From the NCBI RefSeq assembly GCF_900187375.1, contig NZ_FYEW01000004.1:220774-284773 (forward strand): a stretch of 64,000 bases of DNA, written 5' to 3'. The stretch comes from Hymenobacter gelipurpurascens. Its GTDB lineage: Bacteria > Bacteroidota > Bacteroidia > Cytophagales > Hymenobacteraceae. The notes under the pieces are model-generated. The model was given only the letters and a program-made list of their open reading frames with translations, searched no databases and was not told the origin of the DNA. This document shows positions 52,752-62,500 of this stretch, one piece after another (the first letter of the stretch is position 1; every line of letters starts with the position of its first letter). The position numbers and the translations under genes are program-made.

Positions 52752-54101
52752 TTAGTGCACGTGCTCGTCGGCGATGCGGATGGCCTGGGAGATGATGTCC
52801 AGCCCTTCATCTACTTCTTCTTTGGTGATGGTAAGGGGCGGCGCGATGAAGATGTAATTCCAGCGCACGAACGTGTACATGCCCAGCTCCCGGATTTTGG
52901 CGGCCACCTGGTTCATCACGTCCATCTGGTGGGGGGCGGCATTCCAGGGGGCCATGGGCTCCTTGGTTTCCCGGTTTTTCACCAGCTCCAGGCAGCCCAG
53001 TAGGCCCGTGTTGCGGAAGTCCCCGATGGAGGGGTGGCGGGCGGCCATTTCCGCCACGCGGGCCTCGATGTAGCGCCCCATCTCGGCGGCGTTTTCAATC
53101 AGGTTTTCCTCTTCGTAGATATCCAGCACCGCTACGGCGGCGGCGCAGGAAACCGGGTGGGCCGAGTAAGTGAGGCCCAGCGGCAGGGGCTTGTCGTCGA
53201 AGGAGTGCGCAATCTGCTCATCCACCATCACGGCGCCCAGCGGCAGGTAGCCCGCCGTGATGCCCTTGGCCATGGCCATCATATCCACTTTCACGCCGTG
53301 GTGATCGGAGCCAAACCATTTGCCCGTGCGCCCGAACCCGCTCATCACCTCATCGGCAATGAGCAGGATGCCGTATTTGTCGCAGATGGCGCGCACCCGC
53401 TGCCAGTAGGTGGGCGGGTACTTGATGCAGCCCGAAGTGCCCGACTCCCCTTCCAGCAGAATGGCGGCCACGTTGCCGGGGCCTTCGTACTGAATGACGC
53501 GCTCCATGTGGGCGGCGGCCCGCTCGGCGCATTCTTCGGGAGTAGTACTGTACCAGGGGCAGCGGTAGAAGTAGGGGTTCTCCACGTGCACCACGCCCGG
53601 CATGGCCTGGCTGTCCACGGCCAGCTTGCGCGGGTCGCCCCCGGCACTGATGGCGCCGTAGGAAGCCCCGTGAAAGGAAAGGTAGAGGGAGACTATTTTG
53701 TGGCGGCCGGTGTACACGCGGGCCAGCTTAATGGCATTCTCAATCGACTCGGCGCCGCCCAGCGTGAAAAAGGCCTTGGTGAGGTTGGGCGAGGTGATTT
53801 CGGCCAGTTTTTTTCCTAAGTCGCCGCGGGCCTTGGTAATCATGCCGGGGTACACGTAGCTCAGCTCCTGCATCTGCGCGGCCACCGCCTCCGTCACCTT
53901 CTGATTGCCGTGCCCGATGTTCACGTTCATCAGCTGAGAAGAGAAATCCAGGTAGCGCTTCCCATCCCGGTCGTACACATACACCCCCTCCGCCCGCTCG
54001 GCACTGATGGGGTTCAGCCCCGCCTGCTTTGACCAGGAGAAAAGCGTGTAATCGAGGTTGTCCTGCAGGATTTGCTGCTTATCGGAGGTGAGCGTTTCCA
54101 T
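52752..54101 (-). CDS. Class III aminotransferase, probable beta-alanine transaminase
   Basis: 449 residues, PLP fold type I. YVYDRDGKRYLDFSSQLMNVNIGHGNQKV opens the fold. LLIADEVMSGFGRTGKWFGSDH carries the cofactor Asp, and MAMAKGITAGYLPLGAV the Schiff-base Lys. It would move the amino group of beta-alanine to pyruvate or 2-oxoglutarate, giving malonate semialdehyde (step 4). Placed between mmsA and the dihydropyrimidinase gene, the context makes beta-alanine the best substrate; taurine or omega-amino acids remain possible. Confidence 0.93.
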   Translation of the reverse strand: METLTSDKQQILQDNLDYTLFSWSKQAGLNPISAERAEGVYVYDRDGKRYLDFSSQLMNVNIGHGNQKVTEAVAAQMQELSYVYPGMITKARGDLGKKLAEITSPNLTKAFFTLGGAESIENAIKLARVYTGRHKIVSLYLSFHGASYGAISAGGDPRKLAVDSQAMPGVVHVENPYFYRCPWYSTTPEECAERAAAHMERVIQYEGPGNVAAILLEGESGTSGCIKYPPTYWQRVRAICDKYGILLIADEVMSGFGRTGKWFGSDHHGVKVDMMAMAKGITAGYLPLGAVMVDEQIAHSFDDKPLPLGLTYSAHPVSCAAAVAVLDIYEEENLIENAAEMGRYIEARVAEMAARHPSIGDFRNTGLLGCLELVKNRETKEPMAPWNAAPHQMDVMNQVAAKIRELGMYTFVRWNYIFIAPPLTITKEEVDEGLDIISQAIRIADEHVH

Positions 54102-54150
54102 GGCCGAGAAAGGAGAAGTTGGGAGGAATTAGAAAGGCAGAAACTGGAGC

Positions 54151-55623
54151 TTAGCTCATCCAGTTGATGCGCGACTCGGGGTTCCACTTGGTGGTGACTT
54201 TCTTGAGCTGGGTCCAGAACTCAATGGAGCTTTTGCCGGTGATGTCGCAGGCCCCAAATTTCGACTCATTCCAGCCGCCGAAGGAGAAGGGCTCCCGCGG
54301 CACGGGTACCCCGATGTTGACGCCAATCATGCCGGCCGAGGCATTCTCCATTACGTAGCGCGCCAGGCCACCACTCTGCGTAAACACCGAGGCGGCGTTG
54401 CCATAGTTAGAGCTGTTTTCAATGCCCAGAGCTTCGTCGAGGGTTTCGGCCCGGATGATGGCCAGCACGGGGCCGAACACTTCTTCGCGGGCAATGGCCA
54501 TATCGGGCGTGACGTGGTCGATGACAGTAGGGCCGACGTAGTAGCCCTCCTCCTGCCCTATTACTACGGCATTTCGGCCATCGAGCAGCACTTTCGCGCC
54601 GGCTGCTTCCGCTTCCGTGATGTAGCGCTCGATGCGCTCCTTGGCCTGGCGGCTGATAACCGAACCTAGGTTCTGGCCCGGCACAATCTTGCGGGCCTCT
54701 TCTACCAGCCGGGCGATGATGGGCTCCACGGCGCCCACCGCCACCATAGCGGAGCCCGCCATGCAGCGCTGCCCCGCGCACCCCGACATGGAAGCGGCCA
54801 CATTGGAGGCCGTCATGTCCACGTGCGCATCGGGCAGGACGAGCAGGTGGTTCTTGGCCCCACCCAGCGCCACGCAGCGCTTCAGGTTGGCCGTGGCGCG
54901 CTGGTACACCACCTTGGCAATCTTGGTCGAGCCCACAAACGACACCGCCTTGATATCGGGGTGGTCGCAGATGGCCTCTACAATCTCCTTGTCGCCGTGC
55001 ACAATGTTGAGTACCCCATCGGGCAGCCCGGCTTCCTTCAGCAGCTCCGCTATGCGGCCGGCGCTGATTGGTACCTGCTCCGAAGGCTTTAAAATCATAC
55101 AGTTGCCCAGGGCAATGGCATTGGGAATGGTCCAGTGCGGGACCATGTTGGGGAAGTTGAAGGGGGCAATAGAGGCCACCACGCCCAGGGGCTTGCGGTC
55201 CACGCGGCACTCCACCCCCACGCTTACCTCCAGCAGCTCCCCCGCCACCAGCTGGGGCAGGGAGCAGGCGAATTCCGTCAGCTCGATGGCCTTTTCAACC
55301 TCTGCCCGCGCCTCGTCGGTGGTCTTGCCATTCTCCTCCCGGACCAGGGCTGTTAGCTCCCCCAGATTCTTCTCCAACAGGGCCTTGTAGCGGTAGAAAA
55401 TCTGCACCCTTTCCTTGACCGGTATAGCCGACCAGGCCGGGAAAGCCGCCTGCGCAGCCTCGACAGCCTGATCCAACGCTTCCCGCCCGCTTAAGGGCAC
55501 GGTCGAAATCACCGCCCCATTGACGGGGCTCATTACATCCAGGGTGCGCGAGCTGGCGTCCGCTACAAATTGTCCGGCGATGTAATTGCGTACCGCAGGG
55601 TATTTGAGAACTTCGACTTCCAT
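54151..55623 (-). CDS. mmsA: CoA-acylating (methyl)malonate-semialdehyde dehydrogenase
   Basis: 490 residues, ALDH superfamily. IAPFNFPNMVPHWTIPNAIALGNCMILKPSEQVP, GSTKIAKVVYQRAT, and the catalytic cysteine in SGCAGQRCMAGSAMVAVG (Cys before MAGS) match MmsA/IolA enzymes, which lack the usual active-site Glu and give an acyl-CoA. It would convert malonate semialdehyde to acetyl-CoA (step 5), or methylmalonate semialdehyde from thymine to propionyl-CoA. It is the first gene of the seven-gene operon, so the promoter should lie in 55624-55794. Confidence 0.95.
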   Translation of the reverse strand: MEVEVLKYPAVRNYIAGQFVADASSRTLDVMSPVNGAVISTVPLSGREALDQAVEAAQAAFPAWSAIPVKERVQIFYRYKALLEKNLGELTALVREENGKTTDEARAEVEKAIELTEFACSLPQLVAGELLEVSVGVECRVDRKPLGVVASIAPFNFPNMVPHWTIPNAIALGNCMILKPSEQVPISAGRIAELLKEAGLPDGVLNIVHGDKEIVEAICDHPDIKAVSFVGSTKIAKVVYQRATANLKRCVALGGAKNHLLVLPDAHVDMTASNVAASMSGCAGQRCMAGSAMVAVGAVEPIIARLVEEARKIVPGQNLGSVISRQAKERIERYITEAEAAGAKVLLDGRNAVVIGQEEGYYVGPTVIDHVTPDMAIAREEVFGPVLAIIRAETLDEALGIENSSNYGNAASVFTQSGGLARYVMENASAGMIGVNIGVPVPREPFSFGGWNESKFGACDITGKSSIEFWTQLKKVTTKWNPESRINWMS

Positions 55624-55794
55624 AAGGGCAGGGGTTTAATCTCCTGCAAGTAAAGTGTTTGCCGCACAAATCCAACTTATGCACATCACGCCCTGCAGGA
55701 AAGGCCAGGGCGTCCTTATTCCCTACACTGGTGGGCGAGTTTGTTTGACAAAAGACGCTGCTTCTGCTTCCCTGGGCTCATGAAACAGGGATAA
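55624..55794. promoter_or_regulatory. Upstream region of the pyrimidine-degradation operon
   Basis: About 170 bases between mmsA and the GH51 remnant; the only place for the operon promoter. No clear operator was found and no regulator gene is adjacent. Confidence 0.45.
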
Positions 55795-56130
55795 TTATTC
55801 CTGCTCTTTAAGCTCCAGCACGACTACGGACTGGGGCGACAGTTCCACCGCGAGCTTGTCGCCGCGCTTTTTGGCGCCGCTGAAGCTGGCCAGCTTCACG
55901 GTGTTGGGTTTGTCGAACTTATTGTAAGCGTTGAATTTCGGAGAGGTCAGGGTGAGACCCGACACCGACTTCCAGCTCACGCCGGCCAAGGCGGTTTCCA
56001 GCTTCTGGCTCTTCTTGGTATCCAAATTGACCAGCGAGATGAACACCATACCGTTCTTGCTGCGGGAGGCAGAAGCATTCAGGGCCGGGATTTTCTCGCT
56101 GCCCATTACATACTCCGGGCTGGTGAATTG
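55795..56130 (-). pseudogene. GH51 alpha-L-arabinofuranosidase, C-terminal fragment
   Basis: About 110 residues matching only the C-terminal beta-sandwich of GH51 enzymes: QFTSPEYVMGSEKIPALNASASR, VFISLVNLDTKKSQKLETALAGV, GLTLTSPKFNAYNKFDKPNT, and a final LAVELSPQSVVVLEL. The catalytic barrel of about 400 residues is absent: upstream DNA (56131-56500) shows no trace of it. An ATG at 56157 could start a 120-residue product, but this looks like a remnant left by deletion or recombination. Confidence 0.8.
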
Positions 56131-56157
56131 CAGTGCTTTACGGGTAAAACTCAACAA

Positions 56158-56521
56158 CGGCCTCAGTTGGGGTAGTGAGTGTTCCTGCGCCCATGTGCGC
56201 CCTTTCTGCTGACTGCACCCGGTACGTTAGAGCCCCAATAGCTTGCCAATCTCTTTCGCAATGGACTGCTTTTAAAGGGCCGCCTAGGAGGCTATGATTC
56301 GTGCTGAAAGTTAAGGAGTTGTGCCTGGACGGGAGGTTGCTGCTCCGCGCAAACAACTCATTTAAACTCTGGAGTACGAAAGCAGAAATTCTACACAAAC
56401 CTGAACCGTGGCGAACCAGTAGGTGCCCTACTACCTCTCGGGGTAGAAAGATAAAAATGTGGCTAACGGTTTGAGCATTTAGTAGTTAGCTGCGATTTCA
56501 TGAATTTTTTCTTTGATTACC
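56158..56521. other. Intergenic region, break point of the GH51 remnant
   Basis: About 360 bases with no convincing gene and no visible insertion sequence ends. Short minus-strand frames lack family motifs. Confidence 0.35.
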
Positions 56522-56731
56522 ATGCCTCAGGTTCTTTCCCTCGGTGCTTCGTTTTCTCGTCCCCAACGCGTCGCCCGCACCCGGCGCAACCTATCTGGCA
56601 CTGCGCCTACTGCGGGCTCCTTCGAGCAGTTCTTGCTCAACCAATACGCCCAGGGCCAATTGACGATGGCGCAGGTGGAGGCAGAACTCGAACAGCTCAC
56701 CACCGATTGGGAGTATGTTTATACGGGGTGA
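56522..56731 (+). CDS. Small hypothetical protein
   Basis: 69 residues from ATG 56522 (MPQVLSLGASFSRPQRVART). The second half is an acidic helix-turn-helix-like segment, FEQFLLNQYAQGQLTMAQVEAELEQL. This pattern (short stem, QLT-x-x-QV, acidic helix) resembles small antitoxin-like or VbhA-type domains, but the match is weak and no toxin gene is next to it. Function unknown. Confidence 0.5.
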   Translation: MPQVLSLGASFSRPQRVARTRRNLSGTAPTAGSFEQFLLNQYAQGQLTMAQVEAELEQLTTDWEYVYTG

Positions 56732-57222
56732 GTAGGTAGGATCCGGGAGGGCGATTGAAGTGGCAATACCGGCTTTCTGAAGTGCTGCGGAAATACCTCG
56801 GCCCGGCGTTTGAAAAACTTGCCGTACGCCGATCGAATCGCGAAATTCAGTTCTTCTACCATCTGCTGGAGGCCCTGGTGGGGCGACTACAACCGCAGAG
56901 TGAGGATTATTGCCAAGCAATTTCCTGATACAGTATGGCAGTTAGCTGGTTAACGCCTAGAGTAAGATCGAGCGGGAGGGAGCCTATTTGAGGCCAATCC
57001 TATGAAGTAGGAAAGACAACTGCAGGCGCAAGTTATCCAGCTGTGAGCATCTGTCGCTGTGCTCCAGCGTTAAGGCTAACCCTTTGCGCCTTATCCATCA
57101 GGCCCCATCAAGAGACCCCGCGGGGTCCCATGATGGGGCCTGATGCTTTCTTAAGTAATTTATTAAAAACCCAAGTTCTTTTGCATTAAACCACTACCTT
57201 AAGAGCAACGTAAACGCCGCTT
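56732..57222. other. Gap with a small TTG-start frame and a composite hairpin
   Basis: Includes a 57-codon frame 56755-56928 (TTG start; LKWQYRLSEVLRKYLGPAFE...FFYHLLEALVGRLQP) that looks coding but has no ATG. It also includes the composite hairpin 57096-57145. The rest shows no gene. Confidence 0.35.
57096..57145. terminator. Composite hairpin (nested palindromes)
   Basis: An outer 15-bp stem (CATCAGGCCCCATCA at 57096-57110 against 57131-57145) encloses a 14-base palindrome GACCCCG/CGGGGTC (57114-57127). It ends with TGATG then CTTTCTT. It can act as a strong terminator or cruciform. Confidence 0.7.
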
Positions 57223-57447
57223 ATGGAACCTGAAGAGGAATTTCTGGAAAATGCTTCTTTATTAATTAATTATACCAAAAAAGAAATAAATCAGTTTATT
57301 TCATGGACGGTTAAGCTTAAGCCGCTTACTATATCTTCAGAAAATATCCTCGCCAACCTGGAATCTGTTGCAGCAGATATTAATAAGTTAAAAAAAGAAT
57401 ACAAGGAGAGAAAGAATTTATTAAATGATAATAATATAAATGTTTAA
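57223..57447 (+). CDS. Small AT-rich hypothetical protein
   Basis: 74 residues, ATG 57223 (MEPEEEFLENASLLINYTKK). Highly charged and helical, with a lysine-rich C-terminal coil (INKLKKEYKERKNLLND). Codons are strongly AT-rich, unlike the surrounding genes, pointing to foreign origin or weak selection. No family recognised. A hairpin lies 137 bp downstream. Confidence 0.5.
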   Translation: MEPEEEFLENASLLINYTKKEINQFISWTVKLKPLTISSENILANLESVAADINKLKKEYKERKNLLNDNNINV

Positions 57448-57583
57448 TATTTCATAATAATCTATGCTGCCTTGGCAATGTTTATTAAGCTTGCTTTTAG
57501 GCTTTATTAAGGTCTGGATTTTTTGGGAAGCATGTTCCTAGCTGCTTTTGAACATGCCCTAGTTTATAACACCTTCATAGATC

Positions 57584-57604
57584 GAGGGCCTTGCCAAGGC
57601 CCTC
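57584..57604. terminator. Short hairpin, possible terminator
   Basis: GAGGGCCTT pairs perfectly with AAGGCCCTC around a three-base loop. It lies downstream of the small AT-rich gene. No T run follows. Confidence 0.55.
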
Positions 57605-58495
57605 ATGCACCGTTAGGTATTCCAATGTGATGCCTTACAGTAGGGAAACTTTTTGCCACTGCCTGTGCATGGTGGGTGCAACTAATTGACATGAACCGAT
57701 GAGCACGCTAAAAATTTCAGAGCTGTTTCGGACTTCCAACTTCGGCTCCGAATAATTGCCTTCTTAATAGCGTGTTGCGCCTAATATATCATCCAAACGA
57801 TTCTGGTAACTTCCAGTGCAATACAAATATAATAAAGGCCAATAGCTAGTCGACAGGCAGAATAACTTCTATTACCAATGATAAATTACGTGGAAGCCTT
57901 GCGGGAGTCCTCGGATTTACCTGCCTGAAAACTTGACATTATTTCCTGCAAAGTAGCGCTTGATGTGAAAGGCTATTAGCTCCAAAACACGGTAGAAGGG
58001 CGGTTATTATAATTTTTATCCTTAGAAGATAAGCTGATCGATTATGGCTGCAGATGTCGCCAACTCCTCGGATATAGCATGCAAGGAAATACGGCAGGGC
58101 TTACAGTACCGACAGTACCAGCTATTAGCGTGGTTATGGCGCAGCCTATCCGTTGCAAGTTGGAGTTGGAAACCACTCTAGACTACTCCAATTCGGTTGG
58201 TTCTTAGAATTATTTCAATAAATTCTAGTACTTGTATCGGATTGAATGATAATCTTTTATATCTTCATCGAAGTGAAAGGATCGCGGTGCAGGAAGAGCA
58301 AAGTTGCCTGCCTAGGTTTATACAACCTGGAAAAGGCAGTAGGCTAGCTATTTTAAGCCTACGGATACAAGCTGGGATGGAGGCTGCCTGTTCGGGGGCT
58401 CGGTTTCGTGTGGAGATGACATACCGCAAAATCTGGTAAAACTCATTGCCTATGAGAAAACTAACTTATCTGTTACTGGATAAGCATCTGTCGGC
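57605..58495. other. AT-rich gene-poor stretch
   Basis: About 890 bases without a convincing gene. A 45-codon frame (58044-58181) and an 80-codon frame (58197-58439) lack recognisable motifs. It may carry the promoter of the sugar transferase gene. Confidence 0.4.
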
Positions 58496-59206
58496 ATGTA
58501 CTCCATCAACCCTAATAAACCTATTAAGGATAAGGTTATGGTCAGGACCTTTATAAATCACTCTGTTCCTTCATCTACACCTTCACCTATTGCCACTTAT
58601 TCTCGAGTTAAGGTGGATACAGATGTTAAAAGGATATTTGACTTAACAGTAGCATCGTTGGTTGTCTTGCTGGTCTTAAGCTGGTTGGGACCAATATTGG
58701 CCTTACTGATTTATGTCGACTCCCCAGGACCCATTCTGTTTAAACAATTAAGAACGGGACGAAAAGGCCAGCCTTTTTATTGCCTGAAATTCCGCAGTAT
58801 GCGTCTGAACTCTGAATCAGACTTTTTGCAAGCGAGTCCAGGTGATCAACGAATTACGCGTTTCGGAGCCTTCCTACGCCGCAATAGCCTAGATGAGCTT
58901 CCACAATTCATTAATGTGCTATACGGGGAGATGTCTATTGTGGGCCCTAGGCCGCATATGATAAGACAAACTGAAGTTTACTCCCAAGCTATCCACAACT
59001 TTATGCTGCGTCACACCATTCCCCCTGGTATCACCGGTTGGGCCCAGATAAATGGGTTTCGTGGAGAAACTAAAGAACTGTCCGCAATGGAAAAGCGGGT
59101 GAGTTCAGATCTATGGTACATAGAGAATTGGTCCCTGGCTTTAGATGCCCGTATCGTGGCTCGCACCATTTTGCTGTTAGCATGTAAACAGCCCAATGCA
59201 TGCTGA
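58496..59206 (+). CDS. Bacterial sugar transferase (polyprenyl-phosphate phosphoglycosyltransferase)
   Basis: 236 residues with the complete PF02397 domain: a membrane re-entrant segment ([42 protein letters not shown]), [53 protein letters not shown], and [16 protein letters not shown]. The Asp-Glu pair in SLDELPQ is the catalytic dyad. Only one hydrophobic segment and no N-terminal multi-span part makes it a short PglC-like form rather than a WcaJ-like one. It moves a sugar phosphate from a UDP-sugar onto undecaprenyl phosphate, the first step of a capsule, EPS or glycan. No other polysaccharide genes are adjacent. GC is lower than in most neighbours, suggesting transfer. A start at ATG 58538 is possible. 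Confidence 0.93.
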   Translation: MYSINPNKPIKDKVMVRTFINHSVPSSTPSPIATYSRVKVDTDVKRIFDLTVASLVVLLVLSWLGPILALLIYVDSPGPILFKQLRTGRKGQPFYCLKFRSMRLNSESDFLQASPGDQRITRFGAFLRRNSLDELPQFINVLYGEMSIVGPRPHMIRQTEVYSQAIHNFMLRHTIPPGITGWAQINGFRGETKELSAMEKRVSSDLWYIENWSLALDARIVARTILLLACKQPNAC

Positions 59207-59558
59207 TATTCAGCATTTTATAGGGGGGGAGAGTTTGCGCTATAAGCACTTCAGATTGGGGGGATCTATTTACCTGACATGAGGGAAATAGACTCAGGTA
59301 GTAAATCACTCCTATACTGGTTTTATCGGCTGCCTTCATCTAAACGAGTGAAGCTCCCCAGGCAGTTGTTATGCAAGGCCAGTCTGGTAAGACCAGGCTG
59401 ACTTATAGCCGGTTAACCACCCAGCCCTTTTGGATAGCTGCGCCTCCGTGGAGCGATTTAGCGATGTGGACAAGTATTCAAAAACGAGCACTACACTTGA
59501 TAAACGGCCTTTGCCCCTTATCAAGGAGGTAGTCTGTCGCCTAAGCAATTATTTGACC
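59207..59558. other. Intergenic region
   Basis: About 350 bases. An imperfect hairpin (CAGTCTGGT...ACCAGGCTG, 59380-59400) could end the sugar transferase transcript. Nothing else is seen. Confidence 0.4.
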
Positions 59559-62500
59559 ATGAAACATCAGCACTACCTTAGTGGGAAAGCTTTTATTTGG
59601 TTAGCCCTATTCAGTTTTTTACTTGGCGAGCTTCCTCCACAAAACGCTGCTGCGCAAAAGCTGTCTGCCAAGCAAGTAGCGGCAAGGAAGAAGAAAAAGG
59701 CGAAGCTGCCACCCGAAAATTTGAATACCGTTATGCTGGCAAATGCCCAGTATAACTTCGCTCAGAGTGGCCTAACGGGTGTTTCGCTCTCTAATCCTAC
59801 CTCGCTGCAGTTTGGGCCAGATGGCAAGTTGTATGTGTCGCAGCAGGATGGACTCATCAAGGTTCTCACCATCGTCCGAAATTCGACCAACAGCTACAGC
59901 GTAACGGCCACGCAGACCATTAGCCTCATCAACCAGATACCCAACCACAACGACAATGGCAGCCTGAACACCTCTGTCACGACGCGGCAGGTAACGGGCA
60001 TTCTGGTGAAGGGCACCGCGTCTAGGCCTGTCATTTATGTTACCTCCAGCGACAGCCGCATTGGCGGCCCCAGCGGAGATTTAAATCTTGATACCAATTC
60101 GGGCATTATCTCGCAGCTAAGCTGGGATGGTAGTGCCTGGACCAAGATGGACCTGGTGCGGGGGCTGCCGCGCTCGGAGGAAAACCACTCCTCCAACGGC
60201 ATGCAGTTGGATGACCAGACCAACACGCTTTACGTGGCGCAGGGCGGGCACACCAATGCGGGCGCTCCTTCTACCAATTTTGCTTATACCCCGGAGTATT
60301 CGCTCTCCGCCGCCATTTTATCCGTCAACCTGACGGCCATCAATGCCCTGACCACCAAGGGCACTGGCAACTCTGCCTATAAATATGACTTGCCGACCCT
60401 GGATGACCCCGACCGGGCAAACAATGCGGATGGCACGGACCCCTTTGATCCATTCGGGGGCAATGATGGCTTAAACCAGGCTAAGATTGTTGCCGGGGGG
60501 CCGGTACAGATTTTCTCGCCGGGCTACCGGAACCCGTATGATCTGGTGCTGACCAAAGGGCGCAAGATGTACACCATCGATAACGGCGCCAACCAGGGCT
60601 GGGGCGGCTATCCGCAAAACGAGGGGACTACCAACGTCAACAACAATTATGTGTCGGGCGAGCCCGGCTCCACCAGCCCTTCTGCCACGGAAGGCACCGT
60701 CAACAACCTGGACAACTTCCACTACATCGGCACTCTGGGCTCGTACACCGCGGGCAGCTATTATGGCGGGCACCCCACTCCCACCCGGGCCAACCCCAAC
60801 GGAGCGGGCCTTTACACGCACGATGGAACTACCGGTACCTTTCGCACCAGCAAAACTGCCACTAAGCCCCTGCCCGCCGACTGGCCCCCGGTAGCCACGG
60901 CTAATCCTATTGAGGGAGATTTTCAAATGCCGGGCAGCGCCCAGAGCAAGTCCCTGCTAACCTTTACGGCTTCTACCAACGGCACAGCGGAGTACACCGC
61001 CTCCAACTTTGGGGGCGCTCTGCAAGGGACATTGCTTGCCTGCGGGTATGATGGGAATGTGGTAAAAATCACGCTTACAGCCGATGGCACCAACGTGACC
61101 AACCCGATGGACCCGGCCACCAAGCTCAACCAGGACCTCCCTTTCGCCTCGGGGTTCGGCTCTACCCCGCTGGATATCGTTGCTCAGGGCGATAACGATG
61201 TCTTCCCGGGTACCGTATGGGCCGCTACTTATGGCGCAAATGCCATTACCGTGTTTGAGCCGCAGGACTTTCTCAAGTGCAGTGGCTTATACGATACGAA
61301 CGATGATGACCAGGATGGCTACACCAATGCAGACGAAATCGACAACGCCACGCAGCCGTGCTCTGCCGCCAGCCTCCCACCCGATGCGGACCACGACTTT
61401 GTATCAGATTTAAATGACATCGACGACGACAATGACGGTATTGCGGACACCACCGATTACTTCCCGCTGGATGCTTCCAATGGCATCAACACCGCGCTGC
61501 CGATAAAATACGATCTGTTCAATAACTACCCCGGCACTGGCTTATTCGGCTTGGGCTTCACGGGAGTAATGAGCAATGGTGACAGCGTTTATTCCGACTT
61601 GTATTTTGAGGAAAATTTAATCGCTGGCGGGGCCGTGGGCGCCTTTTCGGTGGTCAATGTTACCCCAGGCGATGCGCTGGGGAGCCTGAACACGCAGGAA
61701 AATGCCTTCCAGTTTGGGGTGAAAACCACTACGGCCCCCTTCACTGTACAGGGCCGCCTGCTAGGCCCCTTCTTTAACAACCAAGTGCCCCAGAACTTTC
61801 AGTCGCAGGGCATTTACATCAGCAACGGTGACCAAAATAATTACCTGAAAATTGCGCTCACGGCCAACGGGGGACAAGGTGGCCTAGAGGTGGTGTATGA
61901 GAATGGCGGCGTGCCCGTAAGTACCCAGTATGCATTGCCAGGGGGAATTCCGGGGTCTACCCTCGATTTCTTTTTTGCTGTCAATCCCACAACCGGCGTT
62001 ATACAGCCAAAGTATTCATCAAATGCTGGGACCATCACAAACCTAGGCTCACCGATACAGGTCAGCGGGGCGCTTCTGGCAGCTTTGCAGGGCACCAAAG
62101 CCTATGCGGTGGGCTTAATTGCCACGTCGCGGGGTGCTAGCCCCTTTACAGCCACCTGGGACTTCATCTATGTAACAACGGACCAGGTTAATACGGCTCC
62201 AACCGTTGCTACTCCTATCCCGGACCAAACCGCTACAATAGGTGCAGCCTTTACGTATGCCTTCCCGGCCTCTACATTTACAGATGCCAACAACGACCCC
62301 TTAACGTATACTGCCACCTTACAAGACGGCACCGCTCTGCCTACCTGGCTCAGCTTCCTTGGTACGAATCGCACCTTTAACGGCACCCCACCCACTTCGA
62401 GCCTCCCCAACTACACAATTAAGGTAGTTGCCTCGGATGGCAAAGGCGGGCAGGCCACCGATAGCTTCGTGCTTACGGTGTCAACTACTCCGGCAACACC

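Noticed and set aside
51351..53003. 550-codon open frame on the plus strand
   Set aside because: Shadow of the dihydropyrimidinase and aminotransferase genes, crossing their boundary; low-complexity translation.
58044..58439. Two short plus-strand frames in the AT-rich stretch
   Set aside because: No recognisable motif, no start context, and composition no better than chance.
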